Assembly: GCF_021134715.1 (NCBI RefSeq)
Contig: NC_060021.1
Coordinates: 3,596,001 to 3,660,000, forward strand
Origin: Daphnia pulex
Lineage: Eukaryota > Arthropoda > Branchiopoda > Diplostraca > Daphniidae
Direction of reading: 5' to 3'
Length of the DNA: 64,000 nt
A program made the position numbers and the translations under genes. Positions 35,047-45,514 of the stretch are shown here, piece by piece. A model generated the notes under the pieces. It saw only the letters and a list, made by a program, of their open reading frames with translations, was not told the DNA's origin and ran no database searches. Each line of letters starts with the position of its first letter. The stretch's first letter is position 1.

Positions 35047-36757
35047 ATGAGTTTTGTTCCTTGTGTCCACAAATTTCTGTCTTTACAGTGTTTTACAAAA
35101 ATAATGATACTTCATGTTGATTTCCTCTTCCTTGACGTAGAAATCGCTATCATAAAAAATGGATTACGACGGTAATTTGCTTTTCTCGACTTCTCTTCCA
35201 ACTCCTTCTTCATCTCCTTTTGCTTTTTACTGTTTCTTTTATTTTCAATCTTTTTTTTCTTCAATAAAGCCGTTCTTTTTTCTTGGTTTTTTTTCTTTGC
35301 AGTTTTAACGACGCCTAACTACTCAATCCTCGTCTCGCCTCCAATCTTGCTTGCCTTGATAGATGCCATCGGTTGAGTTCCCGTTTTAATTTCACCTCCA
35401 GCAATCTGTCAATTACAAAAAGTAGACAACAATGTGAAATGTTTAAATTGATGCACTCATCAACAATGAATAAGATGAAAAAATTTAATGATTAATTTAA
35501 AAATTAATGAATTTTGTTCCTTGTGTCCACAAATTTCTGTCTTAACAGTTTTTTACAAAAATAATGATACTTCATGTTGATTTCCTCTTCCTTGACGTAG
35601 AAATCGCTATCATAAAAAATGGATTACGACGGTAATTCGCTTTTCTCGACTTCTCTTCCAACTCCTTCTTCATCTCCTTTTGCTTTTTCCTGTTTCTTTT
35701 ATTTTCAATCTTTTTTTTTCTTCAATAAAGCCGTTCTTTTTTCTTGTTTTTTTTTCTTTGCAGTTTTAACGACGCCTGACTCCTCAATACTCGTCTCGCC
35801 TCCAATCTTGCTTGCCTCGATAGATGCCATCGGTTAAGTTCCCGTTTTAATTTCAATTCCAGCAATCTGTCAATTACAAAAAGTAGACAACATTGTTAAA
35901 TCTTTAAATTGATGCTCTCATCAACAATGAATAAGATGAACAAATTTAAGGATTAATTTAAAAATTAATGAATTTTGTTCCTTGTGTCCACAAATTTCTG
36001 TCTTAACAGTTTTTTACAAAAATAATGATACTTAATGTTGATTTCCTCTTCCTTGACGTAGAAATCGCTATCATAAAAAATGGATTACGACGGTAATTCG
36101 CTTTTCTCGACTTCTCTTCTAACTTCTTCTTCATCTCCTTTTGCTTTTTCCTGTTTCTTTTATTTTCAATCTTTTTTTTTCTTCAATAAAGCCGTTCTTT
36201 TTTCTTGGTTTTTTTTCTTTGCAGTTTTAACGACGCCTAACTTCTCAATCCTCGTCTCGCCTCCAATCTTGCTTGCCTCGATAGATGCCATCGGTTAAGT
36301 TCCCGTTTTAATTTCAATTCCAGCAATCTGTCAATTACAAAAAGTAGACAACATTGTTAAATCTTTAAATTGATGCTCTCATCAACAATGAATAAGATGA
36401 ACAAATTTAAGGATTAATTTAAAAATTAATGAATTTTGTTCCTTGTGTCCACAAATTTCTGTCTTAACAGTTTTTTACAAAAATAATGATACTTAATGTT
36501 GATTTCCTCTTCCTTGACGTAGAAATCGCTATCATAAAAAATGGATTACGACGGTAATTCGCTTTTCTCGACTTCTCTTCCAACTCCTTCTTCATCTCCT
36601 TTTGCTTTTTCCTGTTTCTTTTATTTTCAATCTTTTTTTTTCTTCAATAAAGCCGTTCTTTTTTCTTGGTTTTTTTTTCTTTGCAGTTTTAACGACGCCT
36701 GACTCCTCAATCCTCGTCTCGCCTCCAATCTTGCTTGCCTCGATAGATGCCATCGGT
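35047..36757 (-). repeat. 461-bp tandem array, 3.7 copies, with a conserved minus-strand frame
   Basis: Direct copies are spaced 460, 461 and 461 bp; the marker atggattacgacggtaatt lies at 35159, 35619, 36080 and 36541. Copies differ by only a few bases. On the minus strand each unit begins CGATGGCATCTATC and reads MASI(E/K)ASKIGGETRIE-like, then a Lys/Glu-rich stretch; another frame gives YDSDFYVKEEEINMKYHYF. The leftmost copy has a TAG in the first part; the other three are open there. Poly-A runs break the frame. This may be a duplicated exon of a basic protein, or a satellite that has caught one. The right end at 36757 passes into unique sequence. Confidence 0.85.
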
Positions 36758-37139
36758 TGAGCAAGATCACTGCACTGGACCCTTCGTTCCGAGCAGGTTA
36801 CATAAGAGCTTCCTGCAGACCACAATTAGTTTTAATGAATTCCATTGAAAATACAGAGTTTTTTAACAGTTAATACAATACTGCTGTAACTCAATCCTCA
36901 GAGAGAATTAAAGCATTCACACATTGGCACTAGCACTAGCACTAGATGTACGGGAGTGATGAGTCGACCGAGTTTTAGGACTACCCTTTCGACGCTCCGG
37001 TTGATGATTCATCTCAAATTCTTCAAATCCATGAAATGCCTCCATAAAATCTTCCGTTTCATCAGTCTTCGCAACACCAATTGCCATCGCTGCAGGATGC
37101 GATAGGGGTGGTTGAGGAAGAATCCACAGAGGTGATTGC
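36758..37139. other. Spacer between 461-bp array and gypsy element
   Basis: The first part may be the 5' continuation of the minus-strand frame of the array. Otherwise nothing is recognised, including no clear LTR. A short aGCACT microrepeat lies at about 36927-36943. Confidence 0.35.
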
Positions 37140-37228
37140 CACTCCTCTAAAAAGTTGAGAGACTTCCGTATAGGAACGGGATTTGCAGCCTCAGTAGGAA
37201 ATGAGCGGCGACAGACGTCCGGTTCCTG

Positions 37229-38059
37229 CTACAACAGCTGACGACAACGAAACTTGTCCACGTTGATGGCTTGTCTGTTTCTTCGAAACAGGCGACCACA
37301 GTCAGTAAGGACCTTATAAGAATTTGGTTCAGGGCAAACTGACTGAACGATGCCAGGAATCCACTTGTGGGACACTCGAACACGAACCGGAATCCCCACA
37401 GATAAGGGCGCGAGACATTTTTTCCGACCAGACGAATTGAAGAACTGAGTTGCTTGGTGACTTTGTAATTTGTCTTTCACAAATGAGTTACTAATGTGTT
37501 TGGTTTGCAACTGTTGTGACGTGAATAGTAGTCCACCACGAATATTTCTTCTTTGAAATATCACAGCTGGAGTAGGCAAACCATTCCCAAGGGGAGTTGA
37601 ACGTAAAACTTGTAAGGTATCTAACAAGGTTTTTCCGTCACTTTGCGATTTGATGAAGGACTCTTTCACAGTCTGAACCGTACGCTCCACCAGGCCATTC
37701 GACCGCGGATATTCAGGACTGGACGTTGTTTGACGAATGTTGAATCGAAGACAAAATTGACGAAACTCTGCCGAGTCAAATTGTTTTCCATTGCCTGATA
37801 CAAGTTGTTCAGGAATCCCAAAATCAATAAAGAATCTCGTTAGTTCCGCAATAACTGACGCACTAGTGATGTTCTTTAGAACCACTGCGCAAGGCAACTT
37901 GCGGAAATAATCCACTGCCAGGAGATAATGAACTCCGGCTATTTCATACAAAACAGCTGCTACCTTTTGAAACGGATAATCTGGAATCGGGACCGGAAAG
38001 GACGGCTGCGCTGGATTTTGATGCCTGTGTGGTTGACAAACATCACAACCTTCTACCAT
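37229..38059 (-). pseudogene. Gypsy integrase, catalytic Asp residues lost
   Basis: There are 276 residues in one frame, starting in the zinc-binding end (EGCDVCQPH) and running through the catalytic core to a chromodomain-free C-terminus. Family members have a D-D-E triad. Here the first position reads AAVLYE (Val, codon GTT at 37952-37954), the second LVSGNGKQF (Gly, codon GGC at 37793-37795), while the Glu in SNGLVERTVQ stays. Each loss needs one base change from an Asp codon. The long open frame with a dead site may reflect recent decay. Confidence 0.85.
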
Positions 38060-38376
38060 ATTGGTGATATGATCAACATAACTGGGCCAATAAACAGTTA
38101 ATTTGGCTCTTTCAATTCACTTAGAGATACCAAGGTGTCCGGCATGAATTTGACGAACGACATTTGACTGCAACGACACAGGAACGACAATTTGCTCCCC
38201 TTTTAGAAGAAGACCGACGCACTCACTAAAGTCACTTCGATGTTGCCAGAACAGTTTAGTTGCCGGGCTACAAGTCTTGCGATATTCGGGCCAGCCATTA
38301 CGAACTTACGTCAACACTGCTTGTAATGTCGGATCCTGTAAGGTTGCTGCAATGAACTTCTCGTGCGATTTTGGCA

Positions 38377-38991
38377 CTAAAACTTTTGACAAAACCAACA
38401 TGTTAACATTTCGTCACTGAACTGTGAACTATCGTCTACAAACTGTCGCACTTCCGGAGCTCTGCTGAGGGCATCTGCAATGTGCAATTCTTTTCCAGGT
38501 TTGTATACAAGGTTGAATTCATACGTATGCAATAACAATCGCATCCGCTGTATTCTCGGACTGCACAGCATGATTGCTTTATTCACTATACCCAACAGAG
38601 GCTTGTGATCTGTCTCCACTATCACTGTTTGTCCATAGACATATTGATGAAACCGCTGCAACCCAAATAAAACTGTCAATACTTCTTTCTCAATTTGGGC
38701 GTATCGCTGTTGAGTATCCGTTAGAGTTCGTAATTCAAATTCAAGAGGCTGTCCGTTTTGCAATAAAACGGCTCCTACCCCCAAGGGAGATGCGTCCACT
38801 GATAGCAAAACTGGAAGTGATTGATCAAATAAGCGTAGGACTGGAAGATTAGCTATGCTGTTTTTCACTTTGTCAAATACTTGATCGGTATTTGCATCCC
38901 GCTGCCACTCAACACCAGACTTTAATAATGAACGTAGAGGAGACGCCAATTCAGATAAACTGTTACAAAACTTGGCCAAATAATTGACCAT
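38377..38991 (-). pseudogene. Gypsy RT thumb and RNase H segment
   Basis: One open frame of 204 residues. VNYLAKFCNSLSELASPLR is the RT connection block; LSVDASPLGVGAVLLQ holds the first RNase H Asp, QIEKEVLTVLFGLQRFHQYV the Glu helix and ETDHKPLLGI the next Asp, ending near HIADALSR. It is separated from the RT frame by a break near 39000-39070. Confidence 0.88.
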
Positions 38992-39070
38992 GCCAAGAAA
39001 ACGTTGAAGATCTTGCTTACACTCTGGACGTTGAAATGAGGTAATTGCCGATATGTTCTCAGGATCTGGT

Positions 39071-39628
39071 TTAAGCGTTTGATTGCCGATTACATGTCCG
39101 ATGTACTAAAGTTCCGGTTGAAGAAACTTGCACTTGTTTTTTCCGCTTGAGGTTCATTTTCACACATCGCTGAAACACGGCTTCCAATCTAGAATTATGT
39201 TCTTCCACTGTTTCACCCCACACAAAAAAGTCGTCGAGATAGATTTCAACACCGGGTAGATCGCCAAATGATTCAACCATCATTTGCTGATACGCCTCAG
39301 GACAGGAAGACAAGCCAAAAGGAAGTCGAAGAAACTTGTACCTTCCAAACGGCGTAGCCATTGTGGTCAGAGAGGTAGAATCTTCAGCTAAAGGCACCTG
39401 TAGGAATCCCGATGTTGCGTCCAAAGTTGAGAAATATTTAGCCTTCCCAATTCTCGAAAAAATTTCTTGTGCCAAGGGAATTTGATAGTGCTGACGCTTG
39501 ATAGCCATGTTGAGGTCCGCTGGATCAAGACAGATCCGAATGTCACCATTTGATTTTCTGGCCACCACCATTGTGCTCACCCAATCTGTAGGATGACTCA
39601 CTTTTGCAATCAAACCCATTTGCTCCAT
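39071..39628 (-). pseudogene. Gypsy reverse transcriptase segment
   Basis: The open frame covers RT blocks: NGDIRICLDPADLNMAIKR, YFSTLDATSGFLQVPL, PFGLSSCPEAYQQMM and the catalytic YLDDFFVWG. The end drops out of the family pattern after MNLKRKK, where a frameshift occurs. Confidence 0.9.
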
Positions 39629-39633
39629 TTCGT

Positions 39634-40293
39634 TTAACTTGTTGAGAACTGGATCACTAAGTTTGAATGGAATTCGACGCGCTGGACGACAGCAGATTCT
39701 TCTTCGAACACTGACACATACTTGCTAACTAGATTAGCCACTGAGGTTTCTGTCAAAGGGCTGGCCATTGTCCCCATGTTTAGCGAATCAACTAGTTTGA
39801 CCACGTTGAGAGCTTTACACGACGGCAATCCCAAAACTGGAATATCAACATTTTCAGCCACAACACAACTGAGATCGACACGAATGTTGTTAAATAAAAC
39901 ACAAAGTTGTTGTTGTCCCACTACTCTCACTGGCTGACGATTGTAAGCTGTGACTCTAGGACCAGGTTGCAAGTTTGGAGTTTTTACAACTTTGTCAAGC
40001 ATTTGTTTCAGCAACACGTTACATTGAGCCCCTGTGTCCACCTTGAACTTCACTGGGGAGTCGTCCATATGTATAATCACATACCATGAATCATCTCTTG
40101 CAATGCCAATTGACGAAATAATGGATTCTTCCGTATTTACCCCAGAATCCGTTTGCAGTGATGAAAAAAAATTTCTGATTTGTGTGCGGCTGATTGTTCT
40201 TGGTGCGTGTGTCAAAACGTTTATACGATCCTTGTTGAGACTGCTGCTGTGCTGACTGCTCACAGACTTTGGCAAAATTATTAGAGGCTCCAC
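39634..40293 (-). pseudogene. Gypsy gag end and protease segment
   Basis: The frame has the retropepsin site FKVDTGAQCNVLL and the later block NVDIPVLGLPSCKALN. It precedes RT with a frame break at about 39630. The zinc knuckles lie just upstream in another frame. Confidence 0.85.
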
Positions 40294-40690
40294 ATTTCAC
40301 ACACGTCTTTCCATATGCAGGGCACTTTCCACGAGGGTGTTGTCCACCACAAAAACGACAAGATGTTATGAAGCCACTTTCCTTGCCATTGTTCCACTTC
40401 GATTAACTCGACGAACCTTTGGAAGCACTCAACAGGTTTATTAACATTTGTCTTTGACCGGCTTCCGACACAGACTGCATTTGAGCAGAATGCTTGTGTG
40501 CTGACTCATGGGCACGACAGATTTCTACGGCTTTTTTCAGGTCCAATGTCGCTGAGACAGCAATTGTTCGCGAGTATCGTTATCAAAAATTCCAACAACT
40601 ATCTGATCTCTCAACAATGAGTCACGTTGATTATCGTAGTTGCACGTTGAAATCAATCCCCTGTAGTATAGTCAAATTGGCGATTTGACC

Positions 40691-41213
40691 CCAAACAAAT
40701 TATTAACTGTATTTTTGTTCGTGAGCACTGTTTTTACTATAATAGTGTAGTTATTTTTAAAATACTAGTTAAAAATATCGTTTAGAACATGTATAAATCG
40801 TGATTTGAAATTTTATATCCCGTGTAAATATACTTTCTTGTTGAAATAAAAAAATTTTAAAAATATTAAATGTTAGAAAATCTTTCATTCTATAAGTGCC
40901 CAAATTTTTTTCAGTTATCAAAAGATTTAGTATTTTTAAAAAAATTAAACGTAAAACCCATTTTTTTTCCGCGCTAAAAAGTGTTTCTGTTTTTTTTACA
41001 CAGCGGTTTATGGGAAAAAAGGGTTTTTTTAAAAACATTATTTCCATTACATCTTAGCACATAGAAATCCCCCCTTGGTTTCATTCGATAGCCAAATAAT
41101 CATTCTATCACCATCATTCGTATTTTTTCAAAAGGGGGACATTCGTTTGGAAGTTATAACCGATATTCTAGGCCCCAATTTTGCATATTTTCCCAAGTGT
41201 TTTGCATTAGTGA
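40691..41213. other. Intergenic, AT-rich
   Basis: No domain or repeat unit is recognised. If the gypsy element has a 5' LTR it should lie here or just to the right; I cannot see one. Confidence 0.35.
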
Positions 41214-41289
41214 GTAACACACCCGCTTGGTGGTGATTAGCACAGCCGCTATACGCTAGAAGGGGCTGCACTCCAAGCGGGTGTGTTAC
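41214..41289. repeat. Perfect 17-nt inverted repeat at the cuticle-gene breakpoint
   Basis: gtaacacacccgcttgg at 41214-41230 is the exact reverse complement of 41273-41289, with a 42-nt loop. The right arm is the first part of the truncated cuticle coding sequence, so the left arm looks like a copied-back piece of it. Confidence 0.85.
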
Positions 41290-41812
41290 TACGGCTACGG
41301 CAACCAGATCGGCAGCTACGCTTACATCAACCCAGAAGGTAAAGAAGTCCGTGTCTCCTACACCGCCGTCTTCCGAGGATTCCGCGTCCAATCCAACAAC
41401 TTGCCCGTCGCTCCCGCCCATATTGAAGACACACCCGAAACGGCCGCTGCCAAGGCCGATCACGCCGCCGCTATCACCGCTGCCAAGTCCGGAGTCACCC
41501 CCGTCGCTCCAGTTGTCCCCGCTGTCGTTCTTCCGGCCCCAGTCCAGGGCACTCCCGAGGTTGCCGCTGCCAAGGCGGAATTCGCCGTTAAATTCGCCGC
41601 CACCAAGGCCGGCCGTGCTAAGCGCCAAAGTCTTTGGCTACGGAGCTGCTCCATTTTCTTACCCCGGCTATGCCGTTTCCGCCGTTTCCCCTTACGCCTA
41701 TTCGGTTGCCGCTCCAGCCGTCTTCACTGTCCCAGCTATGCCCGTCCGTGAGGCCACTTTGACCAAAGTCATTCACACCCCTGGTCACGCTGTCTCTTAC
41801 CGCGTCGACTAA
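41281..41812 (+). pseudogene. Cuticle protein (R&R-type), 5'-truncated and frameshifted
   Basis: The 5' part is missing; sequence starts within a chitin-binding domain (YAYINPEGKEVRVSYTA, FRGFRVQSNNLP). Two copies of the cuticle 18-mer motif follow (DTPETAAAKADHAAA and GTPEVAAAKAEFAVK), then a dibasic AKRQ near 41628. After that the frame shifts by one; the C-terminal tail continues as VFGYGAAPFSYPGYAVSAV and ends with HAVSYRVD, stop at 41812. There is no signal peptide or first exon. Poly(A) signals follow at about 41877. It is a relic of a gene like the one at 45515. Confidence 0.8.
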
Positions 41813-41977
41813 ATTTTTGTTAAATAGCATCTGAAATTTTGTTCTATTCGTTTTCTGATTCTTTATAATTCTACGAAATAAAATCGAATAAAATGTTTAC
41901 GGAAATTCGAAATCAATTTCTTTTTCGTTACGGCATAAACATTCGCCGTCCAATTTAAAAGAGCATATAATAGGCCT

Positions 41978-42047
41978 AGAGACCATATCATATCAAAAGC
42001 AATTCACTCTAAGAGAGACCATATCATATCAAAAGCAATTCACTCTA
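41978..42047. repeat. Tandem duplication, 2 x 36 bp
   Basis: The unit agagaccatatcatatcaaa begins at 41978 and again at 42014 with no change I can see. Confidence 0.85.
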
Positions 42048-42606
42048 AAGCGACACAACGTTAAATGATTCGAACTCTATTTCTGGATTCCTAGAGTAAC
42101 GATCTTTGTTGTCCTCTATAATTATGTGTAGACCAATACATATTTTTGAAGTGTTCGATTTCACCTTATTTTCAATGGGGTTGATGAGATAATTCTTCGA
42201 TTGATTTATTCTTATCTTTTCTCAGTTGATGGTTCATCCCCTTTTTTGCCTATGTTTAGCGCTGACAATTGCAACCCACCTACCGGTACCAACGTTTATG
42301 ATCGTTGGCGTGGAAATAAATAAAGGTTTGAGCTGCCGAGGCTTGGTTGGGACGAAAAACACGGAAAAAACGCACGACAATGACACTCAACAATGCCACC
42401 GACATATGCCACTGTCCAGCTAAGCCTGGCAATGAGGCGGTGCTGCAACCGACGGAGAAGCCCGATCCACCCCGGAAAAAATGCGAATATTTTCGCACCG
42501 ATCCCACATCACCGCTCCTTCATTATTTGGATTCGCGCCGAACCGAATCCGTTCAACGTCAAAGCGTGAAGTGAAAGACAGGAGAAACAACGACGTACTA
42601 AGAGTT
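42048..42606. other. Intergenic; one weak short frame
   Basis: A plus-strand frame of about 64 codons (MTLNNATDICHCPAKPG near 42380 to 42574) has no known domain and no splice support. I do not call it a gene. Confidence 0.3.
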
Positions 42607-42901
42607 TGATATCATGCTGAAGCCGGCTGGAACTAAACCGCTTGGCGGCGCTGAGCGGTGGTAGGGCAGTTTTACTTTTTGTGTTTACAACATTAGTAGA
42701 AGTTAGCTACTGTAGCAAAGTTTTATTGAATTTTCAACATAGCTTAAGTTAATTTATTTTATGAAGAAGTGAATTTATGTTCTCGAAATGACTATTTGAA
42801 TCTTTTTTTCCCTTCCCAGTTCCCACTGCTTTGCAAAACTGCCCTACCACCGCACAGCGCCGCCAAGCGGTTTAGTTCCAGCCAGGCTTCAGCATGATAT
42901 C
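42607..42901. mobile_element. 295-bp MITE with TIRs of about 65 bp
   Basis: The left arm starts tgatatcatgctgaagc; the right arm ends gcttcagcatgatatca. Shared inner blocks are ctggaactaaaccgcttggc and ggtggtagggcagtttt. The arms differ by two or three bases and there is no coding core. The family is unknown. Confidence 0.88.
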
Positions 42902-44504
42902 AGATTTTGGTCTGTTAGCCTATTCCGTTGTTTCTCCTGTCATTCTTCTTCATGGTCAAAGCTTTAAAAAAAAACGATGATCAAAGATGTATGGCGGGAA
43001 CTGATGGGGAAAGGGTTGACAAAATTTAAGACTTCGTTTTAGTTCATGTTTTTCATGTCGAAGAGATGGACCTCGCCTATACTCGATTTTCTTCATTTTC
43101 TTTTATAGTTTTCCTACCTGAGAAATTCTATTTTAAAATGTTCTCCTTTGCGTCAATGACAAGGAATCGAACCATTGTCAACTGCGTCACACGACGCATC
43201 TTATAGGCCTACCATTGAGCCAACTAAATTTATACTTAACTCGGTAATATCGAGAAGTACATACTATCTAAAATAAATCTTCATAAACAATACGATGATG
43301 AGGATTTCTCCATTTCAGCTCTATAATTGGCTTTTAGATTTATTTTGCTTCCCCGATTAATAGAGAGATAGATTATAATAGATTATAAATGAGCACTGGA
43401 TGTTCCGGAACAGACATCAGTACGGGTTTTTTCTTCTATCGGAACGGTGTGAACCGCACCGTAATAAAAACGGCGCGGTTTTTTCGCACCGGGGGCGGAG
43501 GGTATGCGGGGCGGAGCCGGAGTCGTGAAAAAGTGCTCCGTTGCCAGGCTTAATTGTAGCACTAAGGATCTTATGTCCTCATGCTTCAAATCCAAAAAAG
43601 TACAAACCGTGTCTTTGGTATTCTGCTCGTATTAGCTGCTATTGTATTTCAAATTTCAGGTAGTAGTAGTTCCTAATTCTTTTGCATTCGAACTACACCC
43701 CACCTATTGATGTAAAGTTACGCGGTATAAAAAGGCGGGGATATAAGATTACAACGCTGTATGTATGAGACCGCCATTCAAGTTTTCCCTATATAATAAG
43801 TTGCCTGCAACGTTCATGTTCTTGCTCTGAGTCAATATTGAGTAAAGGCGAAAGTTAACCTATATTGTATATCCGTCCGAGAATACAGTGGATAAGGACC
43901 GAAGCTGACCCGTACGAAACTTTTAGCTAGTTCTATACTAGAAATAGCTACGAAGTTAGGGGTATATAGCTAGGAATTTTCAGGTCAAAAATTTTAAATT
44001 CCACATTGGGAATTTTAGAGTAGTTTTAGCTTTGATTTTCTAGCTAGATTTCTTAGATTGAAGGTAGCTTGAAATTTTCTCGCTACCATACCAATTGATG
44101 AAAAGCTGATATTGAAGCTGATGAAGAAAATAATTAAGTATGGACTAACATTTTTTCCGCGATTATGACTAATGAAGAATTGTGCAAGCGACATGGCGTC
44201 ACCTTTGCCGACATAACAACCCTATACACTGTTTTAAAAGAGCCCAACAATATCGAATCAGTTCACTCGTCTTTATAGCTTAAAAACACTAACACAATTT
44301 CCTGATGATATAGCTAGTAACAATTTGTGTTGTCCTCTGCATTAGGTGTAGATAAAAATTCATTTTATTATGGAACATGTTCTCTTTTCAATTGATTTAA
44401 GATCTGATAACATTTAATAAAAACAATCCTGGACTATATAGATATTGCATTGTTTTGTTGATAATTTGTATTTTAATTAAGATAGATTAAACTATTGATA
44501 GATT
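42902..44504. other. Intergenic; possible promoter or LTR relic near 43724
   Basis: The segment 43720-43930 has a strong TATA motif (ggtataaaaaggcgg) but no gene follows that I can support. A tRNA-like relic is listed separately at 43150. Otherwise the stretch is AT-rich sequence. Confidence 0.35.
43150..43226 (-). pseudogene. tRNA-like relic
   Basis: The minus strand has a box-A-like TTGGCTCAATGG and box-B-like GGTTCGATTCC at roughly tRNA spacing. The anticodon arm (TGCGT/ACGCA) has a six-base loop and the T stem does not pair fully. It is probably a tRNA pseudogene or the head of a tRNA-derived SINE. Confidence 0.3.
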
Positions 44505-44850
44505 AAACTTTTACCAACGTAGTCGTCTACATTTGGACAAAGTTTCAAATTTTTCTAATGATACGCTGATTTTTGCCGATTTTTTATTAAATGTTGATTT
44601 TTCTTCTGACGTCGCGTGGAGCGTATCCTGCCCTGGGGGAAGAATAGAAGAGGGAAAACCGCCAGACCCCTTTGTTCTCCCCTATTCTCTTCCCTCCATT
44701 CTTCCCCCGGGCTAGGTTTCTTCCCCCCGCCACGAAAGATTGATCGGAATTGTCTTTTTAAAAAATCGGGAAAAATCAGAGTTTCATTAAAAAAATTTGA
44801 AACTTTGTTAAAATGTAGACGACTATGTCGTCTACCGTTGGTAAAAGTTT
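44505..44850. mobile_element. Foldback MITE of about 346 bp
   Basis: The ends aaacttttaccaacg at 44505 and its reverse complement ending at 44850 extend as imperfect arms of about 85 nt (acaaagtttcaaatttttct). Inside, a second inverted pair (gggggaagaatagaagaggg against ttccctccattcttcccccg) makes nearly the whole element one hairpin. There is no coding content. Confidence 0.85.
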
Positions 44851-44952
44851 CAAGTAAAAATTCATTAATTTCAATCTTTTTTGATTTTTTAACCAGCATA
44901 GAAACACCCGACGTGTTTCCAAACTTTGTGAGGGTACTGTATATCAATGAAT

Positions 44953-45039
44953 TAACCAAGGCGGGACTCGAACCCGCAATTTTCGGATGTCAACCATATT
45001 TTTAGAAGTCCGACGCCTTATCAATTAGGCCACATGGTC
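44953..45039 (-). tRNA. tRNA-Arg(TCT) with a 14-nt intron
   Basis: The minus strand folds as a cloverleaf. The acceptor stem GACCATG/CTTGGTT has one T-T mismatch and a G-T end pair, the D stem is GCCT/AGGC, the anticodon stem TCGGA/TCCGA and the T arm GCGGG-TTCGAGT-CCCGC. The loop CTTCTA gives anticodon TCT. A 14-nt insertion (aaaatatggttgac) lies after position 37, the standard tRNA intron site, and tRNA-Arg(TCT) often has an intron in animals. The mismatch leaves a small chance that it is a pseudogene. Confidence 0.75.
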
Positions 45040-45430
45040 TATTCACTTATTAACAATTAACGCGTCTAAATCCAATCGAAACGTTAAAATTGAAACAAAT
45101 ACAAATCTTTTATATTATAGAACTCTACATGCGAGTTTGCAGTGTCGTTTTACTGGTTTTTGCATTAAGCACCGGTATTGACCTAGAAATGAAGGACATA
45201 ATAACCGTCACCGTTGTTCACTTGGCCCCTTCCTACTTTCCTGCGGAAGCATCTAGAGCACAGCCACACCTTAACTGGATTTAGGAAAGAAAAGTAAAAT
45301 GAGGAAGACGTACGTAATTCTACTAGTTCCTCTTTCTATAATGCGGAAGACCAAGATTATGTTTAAGGGTTTCCAACCTTGCTGGAAGGCACAGAACCGC
45401 GCACCACACCAAAAGGAACGAAACTGTTTC
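45040..45430. other. Upstream region of cuticle gene
   Basis: No gene is seen. A short open frame near 45090-45284 lacks any domain or coding signal I can defend. Confidence 0.35.
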
Positions 45431-45440
45431 GCATAAAAGC
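45431..45440 (+). promoter_or_regulatory. Possible TATA element of the cuticle gene
   Basis: gcataaaagc lies 84 bp before the cuticle ATG, with an initiator-like aatcaatcc about 30 bp on. Spacing fits a TATA promoter and a short leader. Confidence 0.35.
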
Positions 45441-45514
45441 TCCAACATGTCGCAAACCAAATCAATCCACTCTTCTCCCTCTTCGGCGCCCCAACAATTT
45501 TAAAGCGAATCGAC

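Larger units (their letters stand above)
37140..40690 (-). mobile_element. Ty3/gypsy retrotransposon remnant (gag to integrase)
   Basis: Minus-strand order is gag end (DQIVVGIFDND near 40600; knuckles CRFCGGQHPRGKC and CVKCGASNNFAKVC near 40330), protease, RT, RNase H and integrase, the order of Ty3/gypsy Pol. I found no LTR pair. Frame breaks separate gag, protease, RT, RNase H and integrase, and the second knuckle has Asn where His is usual. The element is dead. Confidence 0.9.

Noticed and set aside
35619-36298. Phe/Ser-rich plus-strand frames in the 461-bp units
   Set aside because: They are the complement of A-rich, Lys/Glu-coding minus-strand sequence, which looks more like coding.
41128-41628. 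Minus-strand Gly/Ser/Asp-rich frame of 166 codons
   Set aside because: It is a shadow of the cuticle pseudogene on the other strand and crosses its fold-back breakpoint.
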